Of a stretch of DNA of 64,000 nucleotides, positions 7,197-15,196 are shown piece after piece; positions within the stretch are counted from its first letter, which is position 1, and every line of letters begins with the position of its first letter. Position numbers and translations under genes: made by a program. Source of the DNA: Roseivirga echinicomitans (lineage in GTDB: Bacteria; Bacteroidota; Bacteroidia; Cytophagales; Cyclobacteriaceae). The stretch is taken from assembly GCF_001592935.1 (NCBI RefSeq), contig NZ_LRDB01000001.1, forward strand, positions 310,001 to 374,000, in the 5' to 3' direction. Below the pieces are notes generated by a model, which was given only the letters and a program-made list of their open reading frames with translations, was not told where the DNA came from and searched no databases.

Positions 7197-7847
7197 ATTG
7201 GGGAAAAAAATTTAACCGATAGCATTGAAAAAGAAATCTTCAATACAACATCGGAATTAACTCAAGATTATGCTGAACTCGCTTTTGACACTTTAACGAA
7301 TAAGAGTCTTTTAAGCAAAATTCCTATTGTCAAATCTTTAGTTTCCTTTTATAAAATTACATCTTCAATTGTTGACAGAAATAATGTTAAGAAAATATTG
7401 ATTTTTTTAGAACAGTTTCATTCAAAAGGTATTGATGAAAATAAACTAAAAAAGTTTAAAGATAAATTTAACGAAAACAGCAAACACCGAAATCACGTTT
7501 TAGAAACAATTTTATTACTAAACGAAAAATTCATTGATACAGAAAAATCAAAAATATTAGCAAATTTATTTTCTGCGCACATAGAAGAAAACTTGACTTG
7601 GGAGGATTTTTTTAAAATATCATTCATACTGTCAAATCTGAATCCAGCAGCATATCTATTTCTAGAAAAACATGTTGACAAAGACTCAAAAATTAGAACA
7701 AAAATGTACGAATCGATTGAGGGAGAAGCTTTACTTATGGCTTGCGGAATTGGTACAATGTTCGAGCAACAATTTAAACCAACAAGAACAGCTATAAAAC
7801 TTTATGAATATGGATTAAAGCCTCTGAAAAATAAGCGCAGTGTCTAA
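7197..7847 (+). CDS. Uncharacterised soluble protein without an ATG start
   Basis: The frame is open from 7158 to 7847 but contains no ATG, GTG or TTG before the TTG at 7398. Translation upstream of 7398 still reads like protein (GEKNLTDSIEKEIFNTT, SKIPIVKSLVSFYKI, DRNNVKKILIFLEQF), so the gene really begins earlier than 7398. ATT at 7197 is the best-placed near-cognate start; ATT at 7170 or 7182 is also possible. The protein is about 216 residues, helical, with a hydrophobic stretch near residues 45-55. Either a rare start codon is used or the start was lost and the gene is decaying. Function unknown. Confidence 0.5.
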   Translation: MGEKNLTDSIEKEIFNTTSELTQDYAELAFDTLTNKSLLSKIPIVKSLVSFYKITSSIVDRNNVKKILIFLEQFHSKGIDENKLKKFKDKFNENSKHRNHVLETILLLNEKFIDTEKSKILANLFSAHIEENLTWEDFFKISFILSNLNPAAYLFLEKHVDKDSKIRTKMYESIEGEALLMACGIGTMFEQQFKPTRTAIKLYEYGLKPLKNKRSV

Positions 7848-7992
7848 CAAAGTGCATAGAGCATAGCTACTTCAGGCTTTCCCGAAGGTCGCTGCATATT
7901 CTCAAAGTCCACCAATCTGAAAATTATTGTAAATTTAGATGCTACGTTGCATGTACGTCAATTGTAGCTCATTCTTTTGACACATTGTACCT

Positions 7993-8538
7993 ATGAAAAA
8001 AGTATCCGGACTTATTTTATTCTTTTTAATTCCAGTCATGTTGACTGCTCAGACTTATTCTCCCAAAACCTTAGGGAGTAAATGGTCTTTCAAAATGGGG
8101 AGCAGTTCTTTTACTGACGAAATAGTTGAAGGTAAACTCACTATTGATGGCATGGACTACTTTAAAAGCTTGAGAACGTATTCATGGGGCGATAAGGACT
8201 TATCATATTTTAGAATTGATAATAATGGGACAGTTTTTTATCTAGACACGAAGTCAAAACTTGAGAGCATTGATGTCCCAGGGCAACCGAAAGTAGGGGA
8301 CTCTTGGACAAGCACTGACAACGCTTGGGAATATACCGTTACCGACATTGCAGCAAGCTTTAAAACACCCATACAAACTTTTAAAGACTGTTTGATTATC
8401 AAAGCAGAACAAACAGATAGAAGGGATAGCGAGAAACTTCAGACCTATTTCAACTACTACGTTAAAGACATTGGATATATAGGCAGTAAAGTTGACGGAG
8501 GACTAATGGCTTATATTGAAAAATGGAATTTGAAATAA
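7993..8538 (+). CDS. Secreted protein of unknown function
   Basis: The 181-residue protein has a signal peptide (SGLILFFLIPVMLTAQ) and a mature domain that looks all-beta: YSPKTLGSKWSFKMG, YFRIDNNGTVFYLD and a final VKDIGYIGSKVDGGLMAYIEKW. Such short secreted proteins, often starting 'lgs-W.y..g', are frequent in Bacteroidota and lack an assigned role. The protein has no lipobox, so it should be released to the periplasm or outside. It stands alone between an accessory gene and the remnant of a permease. Confidence 0.7.
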   Translation: MKKVSGLILFFLIPVMLTAQTYSPKTLGSKWSFKMGSSSFTDEIVEGKLTIDGMDYFKSLRTYSWGDKDLSYFRIDNNGTVFYLDTKSKLESIDVPGQPKVGDSWTSTDNAWEYTVTDIAASFKTPIQTFKDCLIIKAEQTDRRDSEKLQTYFNYYVKDIGYIGSKVDGGLMAYIEKWNLK

Positions 8539-8552
8539 AAACGAGTCTTTCC

Positions 8553-8725
8553 CTACTCCGACCTCAACGCATTTACTGGATTGCTTTTTACTGTTTTCAT
8601 TGAAATGAGTGTGATGGTAAAGCCAATCAAGAACAACACGGCAATGGCAGTAAGTACATAAGCCAAAGGATCTATTCCGAAGTTGTTGAGCCAGTCTTTC
8701 ATAGAAATGATGGGAGTAGTTACAG
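8553..8725 (-). pseudogene. Remnant of an FtsX-type permease 3' end
   Basis: Read on the minus strand this encodes MKDWLNNFGIDPLAYVLTA and onward to NPVNALRSE and a stop, almost identical to the last 50 residues of the intact permease at 9935-12586. The DNA differs at many silent positions and lacks 12 bases present in the intact gene, so it derives from a diverged, once-selected paralogue rather than a fresh copy. Similarity fades upstream of 8702. The rest of the paralogue is missing, and a toxin-antitoxin pair lies where it would be expected. Confidence 0.85.
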
Positions 8726-8790
8726 TACTTCCTTAATAAATAAGCACGTTGAGTTAATCTACAATTGAAAATGGGCTTTTAAAAAACAAA

Positions 8791-8832
8791 TCGAAACAAT
8801 CGAAACAACGTTTCGAATATTTCGTTTATTTG
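8791..8832 (+). promoter_or_regulatory. Palindromic operator and promoter of the toxin-antitoxin pair
   Basis: TCGAAACAACGTTTCGA (8800-8816) is a perfect dyad. It is nested between further half-sites TCGAAAC (8791-8797) and TTTCG (8820-8824), giving four CGAAA-type half-sites spaced about 9-10 bases. A -7-like TTTATTTG follows at 8825-8832, 25 bases before the antitoxin start. This is the expected layout of an autoregulated toxin-antitoxin promoter. Confidence 0.7.
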
Positions 8833-8857
8833 TGATAGACAACTGAACTGTATTAAC

Positions 8858-9313
8858 ATGAATAACATAGATGACATAAAAAGACCCTCTAAAGAAGAGC
8901 AGAAGGCAGCTATGGAATCTTACGATGCACTTGCCGCTACATTGGATCAAATTCATTCTGAATACCCCTCAATTGAGATTGAGGAGACTAATGAAAGAAT
9001 TAAAATTCCATTAAGTGCGCTACGGCTCTTGGCCAAAATACTAAAAGCGACAAGTCAGGGCAAACCCATATCCATAGTTCCAATAGCTACCGAAATCACT
9101 ACGCAGGCTGCTGCGGAGATTTTAGGATGCTCAAGACCCCATCTAGTCAAATTGCTTGAAATGGGGGAAATCAACTTTACAAAAATCGGTAAACACAGAA
9201 GAATTCAGTACCAAGACCTGATTGATTATCGAAAGAAAATGAAGGCAGAACAGCGCAAGCTGCTGACAGAAATAATGAAAGCGGACGAGGAAACTGGGTT
9301 GTATGATTCATAG
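8858..9313 (+). CDS. Antitoxin with excisionase-type helix-turn-helix
   Basis: The 151-residue protein has an N-terminal helical region and, from about residue 85, an excisionase/MerR-type DNA-binding domain: TTQAAAEILGCSRPHLVKLL, EMGEINFTKIGKHRRI and DLIDYRKKMKAEQRK. The C-terminal tail (EIMKADEETGLYDS) would contact the toxin. Its stop overlaps the toxin start by 11 bases, so the two are translationally coupled. It likely neutralises the PIN toxin and binds the CGAAAC repeats upstream. Proteins of this kind pair regularly with PIN_3-type toxins. Confidence 0.85.
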   Translation: MNNIDDIKRPSKEEQKAAMESYDALAATLDQIHSEYPSIEIEETNERIKIPLSALRLLAKILKATSQGKPISIVPIATEITTQAAAEILGCSRPHLVKLLEMGEINFTKIGKHRRIQYQDLIDYRKKMKAEQRKLLTEIMKADEETGLYDS

Positions 9314-9866
9314 TGTACGGTTTACTTGTGTTCTTGATACCAATGTGATATATCCAATCGATATCAGAGATCTTCTTTTTTGGTTTGCTTCTTACGATCT
9401 CTTCACTCCAAAATGGAGTAAACACATATTCAATGAGTGGGAAACCGTAATGAAACGAAAAGGTGTCCCAGATGAAGAAATTCGTAAGAGATTAGGCAAG
9501 GCTCAACTTGCGTTTCCAGATGCGTTGGTTGATAATTATGAATCACTTGTCAATGCATTGGAATTACCTGATGATAAAGACAGGCATGTGCTGGCGGCAG
9601 CAATAAAAACAAATGCAAACATCATTGTCACCAACAATATCAAAGACTTTCCAAAAGAGTATTTAGCTACTTTCGGTTTGGTAGCAAAGAAAGCCGATGA
9701 CTTCATTACAGACACAATTGACCTCAACAATGACCTTGCGCTCGAAGCTTTTAGAGCCTTAGTGCTGAACCGAACCAATCCAAACCTTGACGAATTTGAA
9801 ATATTAGATCGATTTCGTAAAAATGGACTAAACGACTCGGCTGATTATTTACACGCGCTGATCTAA
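9303..9866 (+). CDS. PIN-domain ribonuclease toxin
   Basis: The 187-residue PIN protein of the VapC-like superfamily cleaves RNA in a metal-dependent manner. The acidic residues expected in the active site are present: Asp12 in VLDTNVIYP, Glu45 in NEWE, Asp93 in DDKDRHVLAAA and Asp115 in NNIKDFP. NANIIVTNNIKDFP is the family's typical strand 4 motif. It is longer than the usual 130-residue VapC, with a C-terminal extension (DEFEILDRFRKNGLNDSADYLHAL) as in PIN_3 proteins. Start codon and antitoxin stop overlap by 11 bases. Confidence 0.9.
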   Translation: MIHSVRFTCVLDTNVIYPIDIRDLLFWFASYDLFTPKWSKHIFNEWETVMKRKGVPDEEIRKRLGKAQLAFPDALVDNYESLVNALELPDDKDRHVLAAAIKTNANIIVTNNIKDFPKEYLATFGLVAKKADDFITDTIDLNNDLALEAFRALVLNRTNPNLDEFEILDRFRKNGLNDSADYLHALI

Positions 9867-9934
9867 ATAGAAACCAGCAGGAGGAAAACAAAACCATTAA
9901 AAATGGCTTTCTATTCAATTCCCACTAAAAACCT

Positions 9935-12586
9935 CTACTCCGACCTCAACGCATTCACTGGATTGCTTTTTACCGTTTTCATGGAAATAAGTGTGATGGT
10001 AAAGCCAATTAAGAACAGCACCGCTATCGCGGTAAGCACATAGGCCAAAGGATCTATTCCAGTCTGGTACGTGAAATTGCTGAGCCAGTCTTTCATAAAA
10101 TACACGGAAACGGGCACGGCAATAAGTAGCGAAACTCCAGCGATTAACAAGTACTTAAAGTTCATCAACCATAGAATTTGAGAAGCCGAAGCGCCCATAA
10201 TTTTACGAATACTGATTTCCTTTACGCGCTGCTTAATCACAATGGAGATAATGCCCAAGAGCCCACCACAGGCCAGAAAAATTGAAATAGCGGAAAGTAA
10301 AGTGGTTAGCTTCAGGGTTCGCGTTTCTTCCAAATAAAGTCTCTCGATTTGATCGTCTAGAAAACGATAGGAGAAGCCACCTTCAGGATAAACCTCTTTA
10401 AAGTTTGACTCTACACTTAATATCGTCTCTTTTAGGTTTGCTGGGCTTACTTTCGCCACCAAATAATTATAGCCAAATGAAGTAGGCACCATCATAATCA
10501 TTGGCCGGACTGGGACGTGTAGGGAGTTGTAATTAAAGTCTTTTACTACACCAACAATAGTTCCTTTTACAAGCTGTTCGTTATTTACCCAATTAAGTTG
10601 CTTACCAATTGGGTCTTCCAAACTTAGTTCTCTTATGGCTGTTTTATTCAATACAAAAGCAGTTCCAGAAGAATCTGCCGAAAATTCTTTATTCAGCATT
10701 CTTCCAGCTTCAATATTCAAACTTAAGGTAGTAGCTAAGTCATTATCAATAAACATTTCAGCAGCATCCACCCGAAGGGAAGGATTGTTAGCTGCGTATA
10801 TTGGGTGTTGGTTAAACTGACCTCCTGGTACGTTTGAAACAAGGGAAACATCTAACACCCCAGCACTTTTTTGAATAGATGTTTTCATTACTTCCAAGTC
10901 GCCTTGAAAATCGTCTACCTCCACAACCAAAAGGTTTTCTTGCTTGAAACCAAGGTCCTTATTCTTTAAAAAAGAAATCTGATTTTTAATAATAATGCTT
11001 CCGCTGATCATAAGAATAGCAGCAACAAATTGAACTGCCAGTAGACCATTTCGAACACTAGATCCACCCAGTTTGGTGGTTTTCAAACCTTTTAAAATTT
11101 GCCCTGCTTCAAAAGAGTTTAAGTAGAGCGAAGGGTAAATGGCAGATACAAAAGCGGTAACTATGGCTATTGATAGTAAGACTAAAATGACGTCTGTTTG
11201 ATATAAATCCGCCACTGAAATGTTTCCATTGACCAATTGATTGAAGGGAGTTTCCAGCATATACATGGCCACAAAAGAAAGTGCCAGCGCCAAAAACGTA
11301 GTGAACAGTGCTTCGAAAATAAATTGCGAAAACACCTGAGACTTGTAAGCGCCCAAAGTTTTCTTCACCCCAACCTCTTTCAGCCTTTGTGCTGCTTTTG
11401 CCGTGTTGAGATTCACAAAATTGATGATAGAAATAAGTAAAATGAATAAAGCGCTGATGCCATAAATAAGCAAGTAGCTATAGCTGCCATTGGCTTCCAA
11501 TTCCCATCGAATATTGGAATGCAAATGAATACTTTGAATGGGCTGTAATTCAAATTTATTCTCACCTGTTTTCAAGGCCTCTACATTTTCTTCATCCCAA
11601 CCTAAGTACTTTGGCGCCCAATCAGGAATTTTCGCTTCGAAAGCTTTTGCATCTGTTCCAGGTGCAAGCTTTAAATAATTGAAGTGACCAAAATCATCCC
11701 ACGACATCCATGGATCGTTGAATTGTAAAGACTTGAGGGACACATAAGAAATGAGGAAATTAAAGCGGAAGTGGGAGTTCTTCGGAGTGTCTTCAACTAC
11801 GGCAGCTACTTCCAGCATATCTTCCATTCCGTTGAACGAAAGCCTTTCTCCTACAGGGTTTGCCTCTCCAAAATACTTTTCGGCTACTGACTTAGTTAGA
11901 ATAATTCCCCAAGTTGTTTGGAGCGCCTCTTTCACATTACCATGAATTGGCTTAAAGCTAAATACATCGAAAAAAGTACTATCAACAAAATAGCCATTAG
12001 GTTCATCAAATGTGATGTTGCTCTTTTCGTTTTTTAGCAATACTGTCGCTTTAGTAAGCCCTGAACCATAAATTGGCGAAATACTCACTGCGTCAATCAC
12101 CTCTGGAAAATCATCCACGAGTGCCTGCGCCATAGGATGAGGTGTTCGTGTTTGAGGGTTTTGGTTCATCCATGCCACACGATAAATGTCATCAGCGTTA
12201 TCGAGAAAAGAATCGTAAGACGACTCGTATTTTATGTGGGAATAAATGAATCCGCAAACGCAAAAGGCCACAATAAGCCCGAGTAAATGGAAACTGGTTT
12301 GCAGCTTTTGGCGGAGCATTCCGCGCCAAGCAAATTTGAAATAGCTTCTGTACATGATGATTGTATTTGAGTTTTGACCAAGTTTTTTGATGGCAAAAGG
12401 CCGGATAAAATTGAGCATGTGAAACCAATAATGCAGGTTCGCCATACGTTTCGATTTCTCTTCCCTTTGGCCTTGATAGTATTCGTATAAATCTCCCTCT
12501 ATTTCTTCAAAAAGGTTTTTCTTGCAAACAAGCGAGAGCAGCTTGACCGCAGTTTTAGGTGGTTCATATGTTGGTTGGAGCCCCAC
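9935..12586 (-). CDS. ABC transporter permease of the FtsX/MacB type with prefix domain
   Basis: The 883-residue membrane protein has a cytoplasmic prefix domain (residues 1-75, EEIEGDLYEYYQGQREEKSKRM), followed by two MacB-like units. Each unit has a periplasmic core domain and FtsX helices; the first TM is near 100-120, the three-helix group near 375-480, the second periplasmic domain near 515-730 and the last helices near 740-880. The C-terminus (SNPVNALRSE) is typical. Such proteins usually export or transduce force with an ATPase partner; no ATPase gene lies nearby. It starts 4 bases after the PadR gene and should be co-transcribed and PadR-controlled. Confidence 0.92.
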   Translation of the reverse strand: MGLQPTYEPPKTAVKLLSLVCKKNLFEEIEGDLYEYYQGQREEKSKRMANLHYWFHMLNFIRPFAIKKLGQNSNTIIMYRSYFKFAWRGMLRQKLQTSFHLLGLIVAFCVCGFIYSHIKYESSYDSFLDNADDIYRVAWMNQNPQTRTPHPMAQALVDDFPEVIDAVSISPIYGSGLTKATVLLKNEKSNITFDEPNGYFVDSTFFDVFSFKPIHGNVKEALQTTWGIILTKSVAEKYFGEANPVGERLSFNGMEDMLEVAAVVEDTPKNSHFRFNFLISYVSLKSLQFNDPWMSWDDFGHFNYLKLAPGTDAKAFEAKIPDWAPKYLGWDEENVEALKTGENKFELQPIQSIHLHSNIRWELEANGSYSYLLIYGISALFILLISIINFVNLNTAKAAQRLKEVGVKKTLGAYKSQVFSQFIFEALFTTFLALALSFVAMYMLETPFNQLVNGNISVADLYQTDVILVLLSIAIVTAFVSAIYPSLYLNSFEAGQILKGLKTTKLGGSSVRNGLLAVQFVAAILMISGSIIIKNQISFLKNKDLGFKQENLLVVEVDDFQGDLEVMKTSIQKSAGVLDVSLVSNVPGGQFNQHPIYAANNPSLRVDAAEMFIDNDLATTLSLNIEAGRMLNKEFSADSSGTAFVLNKTAIRELSLEDPIGKQLNWVNNEQLVKGTIVGVVKDFNYNSLHVPVRPMIMMVPTSFGYNYLVAKVSPANLKETILSVESNFKEVYPEGGFSYRFLDDQIERLYLEETRTLKLTTLLSAISIFLACGGLLGIISIVIKQRVKEISIRKIMGASASQILWLMNFKYLLIAGVSLLIAVPVSVYFMKDWLSNFTYQTGIDPLAYVLTAIAVLFLIGFTITLISMKTVKSNPVNALRSE

Positions 12587-12590
12587 GAGA

Positions 12591-12923
12591 TTACACTATT
12601 TTTAAGGCCATTTCTGGGATTTGATTGAAAAGGGAGTTTCTCAATTCATGGTTTCTTTCAAGGGCTTGTTTACCGCTTGCGGTAATCTTAAAAAGGCGTT
12701 TTCTTCTGCCTCCACGTTCGTGAGTGCCTTCTGCCAATTCAGATTCTAAAAAGCCTTTTTCATCGAGCCGACTGAGGGCAGAGTGTACTGCGCCAATCGC
12801 TACTTTTCTTTTGGTTTGGTTGATGATTTCCTCGCGGATATTTAGACCGTACGCTTCTGGAAATAATACGCCCACCACCAACAATACCAGCTCTTCAAAT
12901 TCACCTAATTGCGTTCCTTTCAT
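12591..12923 (-). CDS. PadR-family transcriptional regulator
   Basis: The 110-residue winged-helix protein begins KGTQLGEFEELVLLVVGVL and contains the PadR signature YGLNIREEIINQ, GAVHSALSRLDEKGFLES and RRKRLFKITASGKQAL. It lacks the long PadR C-terminal domain, as in the short Bacteroidota subfamily that precedes permeases. It is the first gene of the operon with the permease. A 19-bp inverted repeat that embraces its -7 box lies directly upstream, so autoregulation is likely. Confidence 0.92.
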   Translation of the reverse strand: MKGTQLGEFEELVLLVVGVLFPEAYGLNIREEIINQTKRKVAIGAVHSALSRLDEKGFLESELAEGTHERGGRRKRLFKITASGKQALERNHELRNSLFNQIPEMALKIV

Positions 12924-12927
12924 TCTT

Positions 12928-12981
12928 CAAGTTTCGTATTTGTAGAACAAACATAATCAAAATCTACAAATATGAAAATTG
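12928..12981 (-). promoter_or_regulatory. Inverted-repeat operator flanking the PadR promoter box
   Basis: The arms CAAGTTTCGTATTTGTAGA (12928-12946) and TCTACAAATATGAAAATTG (12963-12981) match in 17 of 19 positions as an inverted repeat, with a 16-base spacer. On the minus strand the spacer holds TATGTTTG (12948-12955), an exact TAnnTTTG -7 box. The expected transcription start lies about 20 bases before the PadR ATG. Binding to both arms would trap the promoter. Confidence 0.7.
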
Positions 12982-13050
12982 ATTTCTTAAATTTGAAAAA
13001 GGAATAGCTGGGGGCGAAGAAGGAAAAGGAAGAAAATTGTAGCTAGAAAG

Positions 13051-14175
13051 CTAAGCCCTCTGAATAAACTCCAGATAGTTCTTTTTATTCACGGTGAGTA
13101 ATTCATGGTCTGGATAGGCCTGTGTAAATGACTTACTAAACCGTCCCTTTTTCTTTTCATTCCATTTGAATTCAAAGGCATGGAGTACTCCGTCATAGTC
13201 TTCAATAAAGTCTATTTCTTGTTGCGCATTTGTTCTCCAGAAATAGTCATTGGAGTAAATAGAATTATAGGCTTTATATTTGAGTCGTTCCACAATCAAG
13301 AAGTTTTCCCAAAGGCTACCCACATCTTGTCTTAAACTTACAGGGTTCCAATTTTTTATTACTGCGTTGCGAATGCCTACATCATAAAAGTAAACTTTAC
13401 GGCTCTTTTTCAACTCATTTCTAAGATTACGGCTTAATGAAGGAAGCCTGAAAACAATAAAGGCTCTTTCCAGTAATGAAATATATTTTTCTACTGTTTG
13501 ATTGTCTAAGCCTGTGATTTGTCCAAGCTCATTATAGGAAACCTGCTGACCAATTTGAAAGGCTAACGCTTGTACCAATAACTCAAGCTTTTGTGGTTTC
13601 TTGATATTTTCCCAAGTTAAAATATCCTTGTACAGATAGCTGTCTGAAAGCGTGTTAAGAATCTCTTTCTCATCTCCAGCATTGTTTATTACATCAGGAT
13701 ACCAACCATAGACCAGTCTATGATCTAATAAGCGTGTTTCTTCCAATAATGAATGATGCTTGATCATTTCACCCGTACTAATTGGCCAAAGGTTAAACTC
13801 CCATTTTCGGCCAGTCAAGGGTTCATTAATTTTATTTGCTAATTCAAAAGAAGATGAACCTGTCGCTATCACCTTTACTTCAGGGATATTGTCATGAATT
13901 ATTTTAAGTGTTAATCCGATATTTTCTATTCGCTGTGCTTCATCAATAATAACTCTATCATGTTTGGCTATAGTTTGTTTGAGCCAAGTGGTTGTTTGAT
14001 TGGAGAGTTGATTCCTTGTGTCCGAATCATCACCATTTAACCACAGGGTGTTTTGACTTGAAAAGTGCTGTTTGAGTAGTGTTGTCTTTCCAACCTGACG
14101 AGGCCCTAATAGAATAATGACTTTTTTATCATTGATTCGTTTTTGAATGAGTTCGATGAGGTCTCTAGTAATCAT
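13051..14175 (-). CDS. AAA-type ATPase of the DUF4143 family
   Basis: The 374-residue cytoplasmic protein has a Walker A GPRQVGKT at residues 24-31 and a Walker B RVIIDEAQRI near 75-84. It then has a winged-helix segment (VSYNELGQITGLDNQTVEKYISLLERAFIVFRL) and the C-terminal DUF4143 nuclease-like domain with EIDFIEDYDGVLHAFEFKW. The D...ExK-like arrangement there resembles a degenerate restriction fold. Families of this kind occur in many copies in Bacteroidota; the role is unsettled. The promoter carries two identical palindromes and the gene stands alone. Confidence 0.9.
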   Translation of the reverse strand: MITRDLIELIQKRINDKKVIILLGPRQVGKTTLLKQHFSSQNTLWLNGDDSDTRNQLSNQTTTWLKQTIAKHDRVIIDEAQRIENIGLTLKIIHDNIPEVKVIATGSSSFELANKINEPLTGRKWEFNLWPISTGEMIKHHSLLEETRLLDHRLVYGWYPDVINNAGDEKEILNTLSDSYLYKDILTWENIKKPQKLELLVQALAFQIGQQVSYNELGQITGLDNQTVEKYISLLERAFIVFRLPSLSRNLRNELKKSRKVYFYDVGIRNAVIKNWNPVSLRQDVGSLWENFLIVERLKYKAYNSIYSNDYFWRTNAQQEIDFIEDYDGVLHAFEFKWNEKKKGRFSKSFTQAYPDHELLTVNKKNYLEFIQRA

Positions 14176-14179
14176 GATT

Positions 14180-14229
14180 TTGCGATTATATTCGCAAATA
14201 TAGTATAAAATTTGCGATTAGATTCGCAA
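14180..14229 (-). promoter_or_regulatory. Twin TTGCGA-N6-TCGCAA operators at the DUF4143 promoter
   Basis: TTGCGATTATATTCGCAA (14180-14197) and TTGCGATTAGATTCGCAA (14212-14229) share perfect 6-bp arms and lie 32 bases apart, about three helical turns. The -7 box TATATTTG on the minus strand (14195-14202) overlaps the proximal copy, which ends 5 bases before the start codon. Two copies on one face of the helix suggest cooperative repression. Confidence 0.7.
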
Positions 14230-14256
14230 TATACATACTGTTCTGATAAAGCACTT

Positions 14257-15117
14257 TTACTTTAGATGGCTTATCCTTTTTCTTTTTCTCATCAAAACCC
14301 CAAAAATGTTGGCAGAAATAATCAGACCCGCCCCGATCATTTTAGAGCTGCTCATACTTTCATTCAGAAAAAAGTAGCTGGTAATCATGGCGATTGGCGT
14401 GCCCAAATAGAAAATAAGACTTGTGTTGGTTGGCGGCAAAACGGTAGAGGCTCTCAGCCATAAAGTATGTGCGCCTACCGTACAAACGGTTCCCAGAATA
14501 GTCAGGTAAACCCAGTCCTGTTGGTTCAAATCCCAATTGGACTCGAGTGACATGGGTAGAAAAATAATCAGCGCAAAACTGTATTGGCCAAATGCCCGGG
14601 TCATAGAATCTAGGTGCTGATTTCTTTGTTGAATAAAGGGCAGTATGGCAAAAAAGGCCGCGCTGACCAGTCCTACTAAAATACCTGTGGTGAGATTATT
14701 ACTTAAGTCAAAGGCGGGGACAATAAGGTAAATTCCAAAAAGGGCGATGAATACCGCGATGATATCGTAAACGGACGGCTTCTTCTTATTGATGATCCAA
14801 TTGAGGTAAATCATGTGCAGCCCAAAGGAAGAAACCGAGAGAATAGCCATGGAAGGCGTGGCAAGCTTTACGCTCATGAAATAGGTAATCCAGTGCGCCC
14901 CGAAAACAATGCCAATGAGAACAAGTGCCTTCCAATCCTTTTTGGTGAGCCTTTTAAGGTTCTTATTTCCCGCTATGAAGAACAAAAAACTCGCGCCAAT
15001 CACTAATCGCACCAAGCCAATGGTCACTGCATTGGCAGAAACTTCCTTGATAAAAATGGGAGTAATGCCAAAGAGAAAAACGGCAATCAATCCTTCGATG
15101 TAGTAGCGTGATTTCAA
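14257..15117 (-). CDS. EamA-family drug/metabolite exporter
   Basis: The 286-residue inner-membrane protein has ten hydrophobic helices arranged as two EamA repeats, the usual size of the family. It begins near YYIEGLIAVFLFGITPIFIKEVS; later segments are AVTIGLVRLVIGASFLFFIAG and STVLPPTNTSLIFYLGTPIAMITSYFFLNESM. The start appears to be TTG at 15117, because no ATG precedes the first helix. Proteins of this type export small metabolites or drugs; the substrate cannot be told. A terminator of the preceding gene lies 33 bases upstream. Confidence 0.88.
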   Translation of the reverse strand: MKSRYYIEGLIAVFLFGITPIFIKEVSANAVTIGLVRLVIGASFLFFIAGNKNLKRLTKKDWKALVLIGIVFGAHWITYFMSVKLATPSMAILSVSSFGLHMIYLNWIINKKKPSVYDIIAVFIALFGIYLIVPAFDLSNNLTTGILVGLVSAAFFAILPFIQQRNQHLDSMTRAFGQYSFALIIFLPMSLESNWDLNQQDWVYLTILGTVCTVGAHTLWLRASTVLPPTNTSLIFYLGTPIAMITSYFFLNESMSSSKMIGAGLIISANIFGVLMRKRKRISHLK

Positions 15118-15149
15118 CTTTCTGAATTAGAAAGCAAATAACGCAAAAA

Positions 15150-15177
15150 AGCACGGCTATTGAATAACCGTGCTTTT
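15150..15177 (-). terminator. Intrinsic terminator of the YcxB-like gene
   Basis: AGCACGG (15150-15156) pairs with CCGTGCT (15168-15174), and inner TATT/AATA pairs extend the stem. On the minus strand the hairpin is followed by a run of T (rc of 15145-15150) and lies about 20 bases after the stop at 15197. Confidence 0.8.
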
Positions 15178-15196
15178 ACAAAAAACTTAAATTTTC

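Noticed and set aside
7160-7848. Integron-cassette-like borders (GTTAAAC at 7160-7166, GTCTAAC at 7842-7848 containing the stop codon)
   Set aside because: Neither core has its complementary partner to form an attC site, and no integrase is present, so the matches are most likely chance in AT-rich DNA.
7848-7992. Short hairpin CTTCAGG-N5-CCCGAAG after the accessory gene, considered as a mobile-element end or repeat
   Set aside because: The pairing is imperfect, there is no second copy in the window and no transposase nearby.
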